The notes beneath the pieces were generated by a model. The model saw only the letters and a list, made by a program, of their open reading frames with translations, had not been told where the DNA came from and searched no databases. A stretch of DNA of 64,000 nucleotides, from NCBI RefSeq assembly GCF_000517025.1, contig NZ_KI912094.1, positions 614,141-678,140 on the forward strand. Direction: 5' to 3'. This stretch comes from Halonatronum saccharophilum DSM 13868 (GTDB lineage: Bacteria; Bacillota; Halanaerobiia; Halobacteroidales; Halobacteroidaceae). Shown here piece after piece: positions 25,809-35,328 of this stretch. A program made the translations under genes and the position numbers. The stretch's first letter is position 1. Every line of letters starts with the position of its first letter.

Positions 25809-28097
25809 TTAATTTGCTAAACTTTTATCCTTCTTATTTAATACCTTTTCTTTAAATAGTATTGTAGCTGGTAAAAAGATCATTGCTCCAAAGAAGGATG
25901 CTATCATTGTAATTGAAGTTAAAAGACCAAAACTTCTCAGTGGTGGTATAGAAGAGAATAATAAGACTAAGAATCCTGCTATTACAGCTATCGCATTAAA
26001 GTAATTAGCCCTACCTATATTAAAGATTGCTTTCTTTAATGCCTCTTCCATAGATAATCCATCTTCTCTCTCTTCTAAATATCTAGTATAGAAATGAATA
26101 CTATAATCTACTCCAATACCAACTGCTACACTTGCTATCATACTTGTTGCTACATTTAAAGTGACATCTGTCCAACCCATAAGACCAAAGTTCAAAATAA
26201 CTGTTAGTGCTACAGGTAAACTACATGCCAAACCTTTAATTGGAGATTTCAATAATATGCTAGTTACTAAGAAGGCAAAGAATACAGAAGCGATCAAACT
26301 CCTAATCTGGCTTGTGATTACCATTCCTGTTAACTCATGATTTAGGACTGGTACACCAGTTAGAATAACATCATAGTCTTCAAAGTATTCATCTATTAAC
26401 TCCTCTGCATAAGCTACAACTTCGGCAACCTTTTGACTACTATCAGCCTCGGCAACCATAACAGATACTTTTGCCTCTTGATGATCAAAGTCAATTACAT
26501 CCTCTAGTATGTTGCTCTCTCCTGAAGAAAGTAATAATAAATATTGTGCAATTCCAAACTCTGGTAAAACATTAAACTCTTCTAAGCCTTCATTTAATGC
26601 TTGATTTGCTTCCTTTAAAAGATCAACTACAGAGAGTGAATTGCTCAACATCTCATTTTTTTCTAAATCTTCTTGTAAATTTTCAACCTTCCTTAAGAAT
26701 TCAACCTCTTCTATCCCATCAACTACACCTGTATCGATAACTATATCTAAAGTACTTGCTCCACCAAATTTATCATTAACTAAATCATCTGCCATTACCA
26801 TCTCACTACCATCTTCAAAGAAGGCAATATAATTAGTCTCTGGTTCAATCTTAGGTACAACTATTAGAGATAATATAACAATAACTATAGAGAATACTAA
26901 AATTCCTTTATAGTGACTTTGCACAAAATTATTTATTCCTTCAAGAAACTTATCTATTAATGGTCTTCCTTCGACAGCCTTTAAGTGCTTTGTTTCCTTC
27001 ATCAATAACAACATAGCTGGCATAAAGGTAATAGATATTAGTAGTGCAGAGAATACTCCAAAGGCTGCAAATGCCCCTACCTCCTGTAAAATAGTCAAAT
27101 CAGAGAATACCAATGATGAAAAACCTATCATTGTTGTTATTCCAGCCATAATTATTGGAATACCAACCATCTTAATACTAGATGAAACAGCTGCTTTTTT
27201 GTCTAAGCCTTCATTTAAATCTTCATAAAAACGAAGTAAGAAATGAATTGAATAAGCACTACCTACACTGACTAATAAAACTGGTAAAGCTGTACTCACT
27301 AGAGATAAAGTATTACCTGTTATTGATATTAATCCCATAGTCCAAATTACACTAAAGATTACTATCATTAAAGGCATAAATACTCCACGCTTACTCTTAA
27401 AGCATCCATATAATATTGCCAAGACAACAAATACTACAAAAGGAAATAACCTACCTATATCTCTTCTCATATTGTCAGTCATCCGCTTACTCAAAACAGG
27501 ACTTCCAGTTAAGTATGTCGCCTCTTCTAAATTTAATCCATCAACTATTTCTTCTATCTGAACTACAATTTTCTCTTGGTCAGCATCAGTTTCTAATTGT
27601 ACTACTACTGTAGCTGCTTTAAAGTCATCAGATACTAAGGTGTCTATATATCTATCCTTATCTAATATTTCTTCCCTTAAAAGGTTTATCTCTGATTGGC
27701 TTTGAGGTAGTTCATCGATAAATTCACCTACCTCAATGGTGAAATCCATCCCTCTAATTTCATCAATATTAGTAATACTTCTAACCTTATTTACACCTTG
27801 TAAATCTTCAAATTGATTTGTCAAATAATCAATTCTTTCTAGTGTCTCTATGTTAAGTACGTGTTCCTCGTGTTCAAGTATCAAGACTACAAACTCCGAA
27901 CCTCCATAAGCATCTCCAACATCCTCAAAGGTATTTATAGTAGGATGATCCTCAGGAAACATATCCTTAATATCAGTATTAATCTCTACTTGTGATGCAT
28001 AGTAAGCAAAAAAGATTGTTACTAAAATCGTTATTCCAACAACTAACTTCGGGTACTTAGTGACAATATTGTTAATAAATTTCATATTTAAATTCAT
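25809..28097 (-). CDS. RND superfamily transporter (MMPL/HpnN-like)
   Basis: This 762-residue inner-membrane transporter has the RND double-repeat layout: one N-terminal transmembrane helix, a large periplasmic domain (about 40-210), five to six helices, then the same pattern again (second periplasmic domain about 415-595). Conserved helices include VLLVSVGSAYSIHFLLRFYE and IASVAVGIGVDYSIHFYTRY, the twin proton-path helices of MMPL-type members. MMPL and HpnN relatives move lipids or hydrophobic compounds. The start is ATG 28097, with GAGGAGG 8 nt upstream; a longer frame reaches into the promoter and is rejected. It is the first gene of a four-gene operon. Confidence 0.9.
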   Translation of the reverse strand: MNLNMKFINNIVTKYPKLVVGITILVTIFFAYYASQVEINTDIKDMFPEDHPTINTFEDVGDAYGGSEFVVLILEHEEHVLNIETLERIDYLTNQFEDLQGVNKVRSITNIDEIRGMDFTIEVGEFIDELPQSQSEINLLREEILDKDRYIDTLVSDDFKAATVVVQLETDADQEKIVVQIEEIVDGLNLEEATYLTGSPVLSKRMTDNMRRDIGRLFPFVVFVVLAILYGCFKSKRGVFMPLMIVIFSVIWTMGLISITGNTLSLVSTALPVLLVSVGSAYSIHFLLRFYEDLNEGLDKKAAVSSSIKMVGIPIIMAGITTMIGFSSLVFSDLTILQEVGAFAAFGVFSALLISITFMPAMLLLMKETKHLKAVEGRPLIDKFLEGINNFVQSHYKGILVFSIVIVILSLIVVPKIEPETNYIAFFEDGSEMVMADDLVNDKFGGASTLDIVIDTGVVDGIEEVEFLRKVENLQEDLEKNEMLSNSLSVVDLLKEANQALNEGLEEFNVLPEFGIAQYLLLLSSGESNILEDVIDFDHQEAKVSVMVAEADSSQKVAEVVAYAEELIDEYFEDYDVILTGVPVLNHELTGMVITSQIRSLIASVFFAFLVTSILLKSPIKGLACSLPVALTVILNFGLMGWTDVTLNVATSMIASVAVGIGVDYSIHFYTRYLEEREDGLSMEEALKKAIFNIGRANYFNAIAVIAGFLVLLFSSIPPLRSFGLLTSITMIASFFGAMIFLPATILFKEKVLNKKDKSLAN

Positions 28098-28114
28098 AAT
28101 CAACACCTCCTCAA

Positions 28115-28144
28115 TATATAGAACTGACCAGTCGGTTCTATATA
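28115..28144. promoter_or_regulatory. TetR-type operator of the RND operon
   Basis: Outer arms TATATAGAAC and GTTCTATATA are perfect. The core ACTGACCAGTCGGT (28123-28136) matches the pattern common for TetR/AcrR operators. It lies between the promoter and the ribosome binding site of the RND gene. Confidence 0.75.
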
Positions 28145-28146
28145 TA

Positions 28147-28175
28147 AATATAGCATTGTCTCTTCTCTTTGTCAA
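28147..28175 (-). promoter_or_regulatory. Promoter of the RND operon
   Basis: On the minus strand TTGACA (28170-28175) and TATATT (28147-28152) are spaced 17 bp. The operator palindrome begins 3 bp downstream of the -10 box and would cover the start site. Confidence 0.8.
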
Positions 28176-28213
28176 GAGATTAAGGTAATTTATTTATTTA
28201 ATAATTAAAAAAA

Positions 28214-28247
28214 CTAGATAAGGTAAGCTTTAGCTTACCTTATCTAG
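28214..28247 (-). terminator. Terminator of purL
   Basis: Arms CTAGATAAGGTAAGCT and its complement with a 2-nt centre are followed by seven Ts on the minus strand. Confidence 0.92.
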
Positions 28248-28268
28248 CTTTAAAACCTAAATTATGTC

Positions 28269-31200
28269 TTACTTTTTAAAATAATCTACCCCTGCTTTAA
28301 ATATTTGCTGATCTTTCTTTCCAACTATATTCTTTGCTATATTAGTACCAATACGCTCAGAGTGTCCCATCTTACCTAGAATACGGCCATCAGGACTTGT
28401 AATACCTTCAATTGCCCAAACTGATCCGTTAGGATTAAACTCTATATTGGAGCTTGGATTACCCTCAAAGTCTACATACTGAGTTGCCACTTGGCCCTTG
28501 GCAAATAGGTCTTTTACTACCTCTTTACTTGCTACAAAGCGACCTTCTCCATGAGATAAAGGTATGGAATGAGTATCTCCTACCTCTATGTTAGCTAACC
28601 AAGGTGATTTATTTGATACTACCCTTGTATTTGCTACACAGGATATATGACGACCTATTGTATTATAGGTTAGAGTTGGTGATTTTTCTGATAGATCTCT
28701 GATCTCTCCATATGGCACTAGACCTAGCTTGATTAAAGCTTGAAAACCATTACAAATACCTATCATCAAACCATCTCTATTATTTAGAAAATCCATTACT
28801 GCTTCTTTAATTTTTGGGTTTCTAAAGACTGTAGCTATAAATTTACCTGAACCCTCTGGCTCATCTCCTGCACTAAAGCCTCCTGCTAAGGCAATAATCT
28901 GAGATGAATTAATAGAATCTACCATTTTATTAATAGACTCCTCAATCTGCTTAGGAGTTAAATTCTTAAAGATTAAGGTCTCCACCTTGGCCCCTGCCAA
29001 TTCAAATTGCTTAGCTGTATCATACTCACAATTGGTTCCTGGGAAGACTGGTATTAAAACCTTAGGTTTTTCTACCTTAGTCTTAGGTGTAGGGCTATTC
29101 TCCTCTTCATATCTCTTAAACTCAATTTTTTCTTTTTCTTCCCCAGTTTTTGTCTTATAGACCTTTTCTAGAGGCTGCTCCCAAGTTCTTAGAGCTTCAT
29201 CAATAGAGATCTCAATTCCATTGACCTTAATTGCTTCTTCGTTAATTGTTTCTCCTAAAAGCTTATACTCTACGTCAGCAAATAACCTGTCTAAATCTTC
29301 TCCTTCTTTTACCTCTAAAAGCAGTCCACCATAATCTGGACCAAAGATCTTATCCTCTTCTACTTGACCTGATAACTCTACTCCTACCTTATTGCCAAAA
29401 GACATTTTAGTTAAAGCCTCAGCTAAACCACCTAATCTGATAGCACTAGCTGAAATAACTTTTTTGTCTTTAATTAAAGCAGTTACTTTGTCGTAAGCCG
29501 CTTTTAATTTATCAAAATCAGGAAGCTCATTCTCATCTCTATCTACACCTAGATAGACCACCTTGCTTCCAACCTCTTTAAACTCTGGTGAGATTACATT
29601 ATTAACATCTACTACATCTACTGCAAAGGAGACTAAAGTAGGAGGAACATCAATCTCATTAAAGGTTCCTGACATACTATCCTTACCACCTATAGCAGGT
29701 AATCCAAATCTCTTTTGACCATAATAAGCCCCTAATAGGGCACTAAAAGGTTTACCCCACCTAGCAGCATCTCCTCTCAACCTCTCAAAGTACTCCTGGA
29801 AGGTGAATCTAATCTTCTTATAATCTCCACCAACAGCTACTACTTTGGATATAGATTCAATCACTGCATAAAGAGCTCCATGGAAAGGGCTCCAAGTTGA
29901 TAGTTTAGAGTTATAACCATGGCTCATTATCGTACCTGTACTAGTATCCCCCTCTAAAATTGGTATTTTAGCTACCATAGCCTGAGTTGGAGTAGATTGA
30001 TACTTTCCTCCAAAGGGCATTAGAACTGTTCCCGCACCTATTGTACTATCGAACTTCTCTACTAGACCCTTTTGGCTACAGACATTGATATCAGCTAAAT
30101 TATCTAACCATCTTCTCTTTAGATCACTGCCTTCTTCTAGTCTCTGTTTAACTCCTACTTTGAAATAGTTATCTTCTTCCTTTGGTTTCTTAACTAGAAC
30201 CTTAGTAACCTGAGTAGCACCATTAGTATCTAAGAAATCACGGCTAATATCAACAATATTATTGCCCTGCCACTTCATAACCAATCTTCTATCCCCTTTT
30301 ACTTGGGCCACTACAGTTGCTTCTAAGTTTTCCTCACTAGATAATCTCTTAAACTCCTCAACATTCTTCGCATCTATAACTACTGCCATCCTCTCTTGAG
30401 ACTCAGAGATTGCAAGCTCAGTTCCATCTAACCCTTCATACTTCTTAGGAACTACGTCTAAATTTATCTCTAAAGCATCAGCAAGTTCACCGATTGCTAC
30501 CGATACTCCACCTGCACCAAAGTCATTACATACCTTTATCATCTTACTTACCTTAGGATTTCTAAATAACCTTTGAATCTTTCTCTCTGTTGGTGGATTC
30601 CCCTTCTGTACCTCTGCACCACACTCTTCAATTGATTCTTCGGTATGGGCCTTAGATGATCCAGTTGCTCCACCACACCCATCACGACCTGTCCTTCCAC
30701 CTACTAGAACTATAATATCTCCAGGCTTAGCATCTCCTCTAACAACACTCTCTCTAGGTGCTGCTGCAACTACTGCACCAATCTCCATATGTTTAGCTAA
30801 GTATCTTTCATCATAAATTTCCTCTACTATTCCAGTTGCTAGTCCTATCTGATTACCATAAGAACTATAACCATGGGAGGCTTCTTGGGCAATCTTTCTC
30901 TGGGGTAGCTTACCTGGGATAGTCTCTTCAATAGGAGTTCTTGGGTCTCCACTTCCTGTAATTCTCATAGCTTGGTAGACATAGGAACGTCCAGATAGAG
31001 GGTCACGGATTGCCCCACCTAAGCAAGTTGCTGCTCCACCAAAGGGCTCAATCTCTGTAGGGTGGTTATGGGTCTCATTCTTGAACATTACTAACCACTC
31101 TTCTTCTTCTCCATCTACATCTACAGGAACAACGATACTAGCAGCATTTACTTCATTGGAAACTTCCAAATCATCTAATTTACCTTCTGACCTTAGCTCC

Positions 31201-32048
31201 TTCATCCCCATTAGGGCGATATCCATTAAACAGATATCCTTATCTTTATCCTTGTAAAGCTTCTTTCTTCCCTCAAGATATTCTGCATAAGCTTGAGCTA
31301 TAGGCTTAGTATATTTACTATCTTCTATCTTAACATCCTCTATTCTAGTTAAAAATGTAGTATGGCGACAGTGATCAGACCAGTAGGTATCTAATACTCT
31401 AATCTCTGTAATAGTAGGGTCTCGCTTCTCTTCATTCTTAAAGTAATTTTGGGTATGTAGGAGATCCTCTTTATTCATAGCCAGTCCCAACTCCTTTAAT
31501 AAAGCTTCAATACCCTGCTCATCCTTGTCGATAAAACCTTCTATTACCTCAACTTCAGTTGGTATATCACATTTCATCTCTAAAGTCTTTGGCTTCTCTA
31601 AGCTAGCTTCTCTAGAATCAACAGGATTTATATAGTACTCCTTAACCTTCTCTAATTCTTTTTTGCTAATATCTCCTCTTAGAACAATTAATCTAGCTAC
31701 CCTTACATTAGGTTTCTCTTCTTTGTTCAATATCTGAATACATTGCTCAGCCGAATCCGCTCTTTGATCATATTGGCCCGGTAAGTACTCTACACCAAAA
31801 GCAATTTCATCATCAGATAACTCTAATTTCTCTTCATATAACTTATCTACCGTTGGCTCAGAAAATATTGTAGAGAGTGCTTTCTGATAGGCATCCTCAG
31901 ATATTCCCCCTACATCATATCTATTAATTATCCTTACACCTTCTAAGCATTCTAAATCTAAACTCTCCTTAAAATCGATTAATAGTTGCTTGGCCCCGAC
32001 ATTATATCCTTCCTGCTTCTCAACATAGACCCTTCTTATCTTTGACAT
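28269..32048 (-). CDS. purL: Phosphoribosylformylglycinamidine synthase, single-chain
   Basis: This enzyme converts FGAR, glutamine and ATP to FGAM in the fourth step of purine synthesis. At 1259 residues it joins the PurS-like N-terminus, two PurM-like synthase halves and a C-terminal class I glutamine amidotransferase, as in the large PurL clade found in clostridia. Visible motifs are NETHNHPTEIEPFGGAATCLGG (quoted only in part: NETHNHPTEIEPFGG), GGKDSMSGTF, VPVFPGTNCEYDTA, the nucleophile in GICNGFQALIKLG, and the SHGEGRF dyad. No separate purS or purQ is needed. It lies away from the main operon and has no riboswitch in its 155-bp leader, which it shares with a divergent LysR gene. Confidence 0.95.
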   Translation of the reverse strand: MSKIRRVYVEKQEGYNVGAKQLLIDFKESLDLECLEGVRIINRYDVGGISEDAYQKALSTIFSEPTVDKLYEEKLELSDDEIAFGVEYLPGQYDQRADSAEQCIQILNKEEKPNVRVARLIVLRGDISKKELEKVKEYYINPVDSREASLEKPKTLEMKCDIPTEVEVIEGFIDKDEQGIEALLKELGLAMNKEDLLHTQNYFKNEEKRDPTITEIRVLDTYWSDHCRHTTFLTRIEDVKIEDSKYTKPIAQAYAEYLEGRKKLYKDKDKDICLMDIALMGMKELRSEGKLDDLEVSNEVNAASIVVPVDVDGEEEEWLVMFKNETHNHPTEIEPFGGAATCLGGAIRDPLSGRSYVYQAMRITGSGDPRTPIEETIPGKLPQRKIAQEASHGYSSYGNQIGLATGIVEEIYDERYLAKHMEIGAVVAAAPRESVVRGDAKPGDIIVLVGGRTGRDGCGGATGSSKAHTEESIEECGAEVQKGNPPTERKIQRLFRNPKVSKMIKVCNDFGAGGVSVAIGELADALEINLDVVPKKYEGLDGTELAISESQERMAVVIDAKNVEEFKRLSSEENLEATVVAQVKGDRRLVMKWQGNNIVDISRDFLDTNGATQVTKVLVKKPKEEDNYFKVGVKQRLEEGSDLKRRWLDNLADINVCSQKGLVEKFDSTIGAGTVLMPFGGKYQSTPTQAMVAKIPILEGDTSTGTIMSHGYNSKLSTWSPFHGALYAVIESISKVVAVGGDYKKIRFTFQEYFERLRGDAARWGKPFSALLGAYYGQKRFGLPAIGGKDSMSGTFNEIDVPPTLVSFAVDVVDVNNVISPEFKEVGSKVVYLGVDRDENELPDFDKLKAAYDKVTALIKDKKVISASAIRLGGLAEALTKMSFGNKVGVELSGQVEEDKIFGPDYGGLLLEVKEGEDLDRLFADVEYKLLGETINEEAIKVNGIEISIDEALRTWEQPLEKVYKTKTGEEKEKIEFKRYEEENSPTPKTKVEKPKVLIPVFPGTNCEYDTAKQFELAGAKVETLIFKNLTPKQIEESINKMVDSINSSQIIALAGGFSAGDEPEGSGKFIATVFRNPKIKEAVMDFLNNRDGLMIGICNGFQALIKLGLVPYGEIRDLSEKSPTLTYNTIGRHISCVANTRVVSNKSPWLANIEVGDTHSIPLSHGEGRFVASKEVVKDLFAKGQVATQYVDFEGNPSSNIEFNPNGSVWAIEGITSPDGRILGKMGHSERIGTNIAKNIVGKKDQQIFKAGVDYFKK

Positions 32049-32203
32049 AACTTCGCCTCCTTGAGTTATTTATATAATTTCCATTTATTATTGAAGATTA
32101 ATCGTCATTAAGTTTAACTTTCAATTCTCATCTCTATTATATTATGTTATAATTAAGTAGTAAAATTAATAATTCTTATATTACTTATAAGGAGAGGTTA
32201 TAA

Positions 32204-33085
32204 ATGAATATTAATTATGAACTATATAAGACTTTTTATTATGTTGCTCAAAATCTTAGTTTCTCCCAAGCAGCTAAGGATCTATTCATTTCTCAATCCG
32301 CTGTCAGCCAAAGTATTAAATCCTTAGAGAAAGAGTTGAACACTTCTTTATTTATTAGAAATACAAAAAAAGTGAGCCTGACCAAAGAGGGCCAACTTCT
32401 GTTTAAGCATATTGAGCCTGCTTTTAACTTAATTAAAAGTGGTGAAAGAAGTATCCAAGAGATCAACTCCTTTGAAAATGGGGAGATACATATCGGGGCC
32501 AACGATACAATCTCAAAAGATTTCCTACTCCCTTATCTGCAAAAATTTCATCAACTTTATCCTCAGATTCATATCCAGATTACCAATAGAACCTCCAATA
32601 CCTGTGTGGAGTTATTAAAACAAGGTAGAGTTGATTTGATAATAACTAACCTTCCAAACCAGAATATTACCGACTTTATGGTGGTTGAAGATATCTTTGA
32701 ATTTAAAGATGTCTTTATTGGAGGAAATAAGTTTAATGAACTTAAAAATAAAGAGATTAGAATAAAAGATTTAGCAGGGTACCCTGTATTGATGCTAGAG
32801 AAGAAAACCACTACTAGAAGATTCTTCGATAATTTAACCAAAAAATTTGGGGTAGAGATAGTTCCTGAAGTAGAACTTGGTAGTATCGATCTACTTATTG
32901 AAATGGCAAGGATAGGCTTAGGAATCTCCTTTGTCCCTGACTATTGTCTAAAGGAGAGTTATAAGAATATATTTAAGATTGATATAAAAAAAGAACTTCC
33001 CAAAAGAAAATTGGCAGTTGTAACCAATAAGAATATTCCCTTATCCATTGCTAGTAATAAGTTTATAAAACTATTGACTCAATAA
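32204..33085 (+). CDS. LysR family transcriptional regulator
   Basis: The 293-residue protein has the LysR N-terminal winged helix (about 1-60, with LSFSQAAKDLFISQSAVSQS and LEKELNTSLFIR) and a periplasmic-binding-type effector domain (about 90-290). It is transcribed divergently from purL, so by the usual LysR arrangement it may control purL or itself. The effector is unknown. AAGGAGAGG precedes the ATG. Base use is similar to the surrounding core genes, unlike the AT-rich cassette that follows. Confidence 0.88.
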   Translation: MNINYELYKTFYYVAQNLSFSQAAKDLFISQSAVSQSIKSLEKELNTSLFIRNTKKVSLTKEGQLLFKHIEPAFNLIKSGERSIQEINSFENGEIHIGANDTISKDFLLPYLQKFHQLYPQIHIQITNRTSNTCVELLKQGRVDLIITNLPNQNITDFMVVEDIFEFKDVFIGGNKFNELKNKEIRIKDLAGYPVLMLEKKTTTRRFFDNLTKKFGVEIVPEVELGSIDLLIEMARIGLGISFVPDYCLKESYKNIFKIDIKKELPKRKLAVVTNKNIPLSIASNKFIKLLTQ

Positions 33086-33175
33086 CTCTATGATATTAGA
33101 TATTGTGTTATTAAAAAATATTTTTTACTCCTAATTAGCATTAATATAATTCCTTAAATGGCCATAATAAATTCA

Positions 33176-33204
33176 TTGACAATAAAATTTCATACATATA
33201 TAAT
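33176..33204 (+). promoter_or_regulatory. Perfect sigma-70 promoter of the methyltransferase gene
   Basis: TTGACA (33176-33181) and TATAAT (33199-33204) are both exact consensus and spaced 17 bp. This is the strongest-looking promoter in the window. Confidence 0.85.
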
Positions 33205-33219
33205 GGACAATAGTGGACA
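33204..33219 (+). promoter_or_regulatory. Direct repeat TGGACA at the methyltransferase start site
   Basis: TGGACA occurs at 33204-33209 and 33214-33219, exactly 10 bp apart, so on one face of the DNA, and sits over the expected transcription start. The neighbouring gene encodes an N-terminal helix-turn-helix, making autoregulation plausible (inference). Confidence 0.45.
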
Positions 33220-33254
33220 TTTTTTTATGATACTAAAATACAGGAGTGATTTAT

Positions 33255-34517
33255 GTGAAATTTTATACTATAAAAGAAATAGCAGAAATTTGCAAAGTAA
33301 GTCAAAAAACAGTACGAAGACAAATATCTGCGGATTTCCTTAAAGCGAAAAAGATAGGAAACCAATGGAGAATAAAAGAAGAAGATTTTAAAAATTGGGT
33401 TGATAAAGACTTTAATGAAATGGAAAAAAAAGAAATTAATAATTGGATTAATAATAACATAAATTCTAAATCAAATATATCTAATGATGAAAAAAAACAA
33501 AATGATATCGATGAAGTAAATTGGGTAGATATCTCTGATGAATGGGAGAGAAACGAGTTAGATAACGGATTTAATTATATAGATCTATTCTCTGGCGCCG
33601 GTGGTCTTTCCCTAGGGTTTAAACAAGCTGGTTTTAAAGGGTTAGCTGGTGTTGAAATTATGGATAAAGCAGCTGATACATATAGAACTTATTTTGATCA
33701 TCCAGTTATCGAAGGCGATATAAGAGAAGAAGAGTCTAAACAAAAACTTTATGATTTAGTAAAAAATAAAGAAATTGATGTTATATGTGGTGGATTTCCT
33801 TGTAAGGGATTTAGCTTAAGTGGATATAGAATAATTACAGATTCAAGAAATAATCTATATAAAGAAATGCTTGAAGTTGTTTCTAGATTAAAACCTAAAT
33901 TTATAATGATGGAAAATGTAGTAGGTTTACGTTCAATGCTTGATGGAAAAGTAGAAGAAAAAATTATAAATGATTTTGAAAAGATTGGTTATAAAATTAA
34001 TGTTACAGTATTAAATTCTGCTGATTATTATGTTCCACAAGTTAGAAGAAGAGTAATCTTTATAGGAAATAGATTGAATAAAACTAATTATCATCCTAAT
34101 CCTTTAATAGAAAAAGAAAATCATAGAACAATAAAAGATGCTATTGAAGATTTAATAGACCATCCTAAAGATAAGGAATTTAACCATGTTCCCACTAGAC
34201 ATTCAAAAGATATGAAAGAAAGGCTTGCTGCTGTTGAAGAGGGTAATAGTTTATATGGAAACTATTCAGATGCCTGGAAGAAAAGTCCTTGGCTTGAACC
34301 TTCTTGTACTGTAAAAGAAAATCATGGAGGAGTAAATATACATCCTAAATTACCACGTGTAATCACAGCAAGAGAGATGGCTAGATTACAATCATTCCCT
34401 GATGATTTCATATTCAAAGGTGCAAAAAAATGGCAATTGAAACAGCTTGGTAATGCTGTTCCACCTCTTTTAGCTAAAGCTATTGCTATTGCTATAGAGA
34501 AATCATTAAAATCATAA
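33255..34517 (+). CDS. DNA (cytosine-5) methyltransferase with N-terminal HTH
   Basis: Residues about 1-48 form an excisionase/MerR-type helix-turn-helix (YTIKEIAEICKVSQKTVRRQ, then KKIGNQWRIKEEDFKNWV). After a Asn/Lys-rich linker, residues about 110-420 are a C5-cytosine methyltransferase: motif I DLFSGAGGLSLGF, motif IV GGFPCKGFS with the catalytic Cys, motif VI MMENV, motif VIII QVRRR, and motif X QLGNAVPP. The target-recognition region cannot be read as a sequence specificity. The start is GTG 33255 with GGAG 8 nt upstream. It heads an AT-rich cassette with an HNH nuclease facing it and is likely the modification half of a restriction-modification system. Confidence 0.92.
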   Translation: MKFYTIKEIAEICKVSQKTVRRQISADFLKAKKIGNQWRIKEEDFKNWVDKDFNEMEKKEINNWINNNINSKSNISNDEKKQNDIDEVNWVDISDEWERNELDNGFNYIDLFSGAGGLSLGFKQAGFKGLAGVEIMDKAADTYRTYFDHPVIEGDIREEESKQKLYDLVKNKEIDVICGGFPCKGFSLSGYRIITDSRNNLYKEMLEVVSRLKPKFIMMENVVGLRSMLDGKVEEKIINDFEKIGYKINVTVLNSADYYVPQVRRRVIFIGNRLNKTNYHPNPLIEKENHRTIKDAIEDLIDHPKDKEFNHVPTRHSKDMKERLAAVEEGNSLYGNYSDAWKKSPWLEPSCTVKENHGGVNIHPKLPRVITAREMARLQSFPDDFIFKGAKKWQLKQLGNAVPPLLAKAIAIAIEKSLKS

Positions 34518-34560
34518 AAAGTAAAAGCTGGCTTAAATTTAAGCCAGCTTTTACTTTTTA
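34515..34560. terminator. Bidirectional terminator, methyltransferase / HNH gene
   Basis: This is a perfect 46-nt palindrome (23-bp arms, outer part TAAAAAGTAAAAGCTGG) between the two convergent genes. T-runs flank it on both strands. Confidence 0.92.
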
Positions 34561-34582
34561 ATCACACATTTATATGTAATTT

Positions 34583-35197
34583 TTATAATTTAGCCAAATA
34601 ATATCTAAACTCTATCGGATCATACCAAAAACAACCTTCACATCCAGTTGGAGAACCATCATGTCTTACTCCACCTTTAATATAAGATATAGGATACCCT
34701 AGCTCTTTGGCATCAAACCTCTTTCCACTTCTTTTACACTCCTTACAATATTGTCTTTTGGCATCATTAGCAGCTTTACTTAATGGCTGAAAATCATTAA
34801 TCCTTTGCGTTGATGAATTCATAACTCTAGGATCATTCTTTCTACCATTTTTGTGATCGACCTCTACTTCTGATATTCCTAATATTGCACATCTTCTTTT
34901 TCTTATTTCTCTTTGAATTTGACGGTTAATATATTGACTACCTGAACCATCTTCTCTAAGACCATCCAACTTTAATCTATCGATACTATTACCTGATGTA
35001 ATACTCTTATCTTTTTTTATTATATATGTCTTAGCCAAAGAAGTACTTCTTCTACACCAACTACCACCATTCCCTAATGTTAATGGCTCATATACACCTA
35101 TAAATTCAGAAACATCAACCCAGCGTGAAACTCCATTTTCATCTGGTTGTGCTAATTCTAAGAATAATTCTTTTTTAGTTTTACTAATTAGTATCAA
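34583..35197 (-). CDS. HNH endonuclease, probable restriction enzyme
   Basis: The roughly 204-residue protein has an HNH/beta-beta-alpha-metal core near residues 105-150: CAILGISEVEVDHKNGRKND, then INDFQPLSKAANDAKRQ. Zinc-binding pairs CKEC and CEGC follow, and the end reads CFWYDPIEFRYYLAKL. Its position facing a C5 methyltransferase and its size suggest a type II restriction enzyme with the same target as that methyltransferase. The start is uncertain: TTG 35197 directly abuts AGGAG, so a non-standard start a few codons on is possible. It shares the AT-rich composition of the cassette. Confidence 0.75.
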   Translation of the reverse strand: MILISKTKKELFLELAQPDENGVSRWVDVSEFIGVYEPLTLGNGGSWCRRSTSLAKTYIIKKDKSITSGNSIDRLKLDGLREDGSGSQYINRQIQREIRKRRCAILGISEVEVDHKNGRKNDPRVMNSSTQRINDFQPLSKAANDAKRQYCKECKRSGKRFDAKELGYPISYIKGGVRHDGSPTGCEGCFWYDPIEFRYYLAKL

Positions 35198-35328
35198 CTC
35201 CTAACCTATTTAAATATTTCTTAATTATATAACTACAACAAAAAATAGGTTTTACCTTCAAACTATTGAAAAGACATATTATTTGTTGTAAAATTGAATT
35301 AAAAGTATGATTTAGGAGGTTGTTATTT

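Noticed and set aside
28098-28175. N-terminal extension of the RND protein
   Set aside because: The extra codons would start at the -35 box and run through the -10 box and operator; the ATG at 28097 has a proper GAGGAGG.
32049-32203. Purine riboswitch upstream of purL
   Set aside because: The short leader lacks the TTTCTACC and GACTATG words; the same holds for purC2 and purB2-purA.
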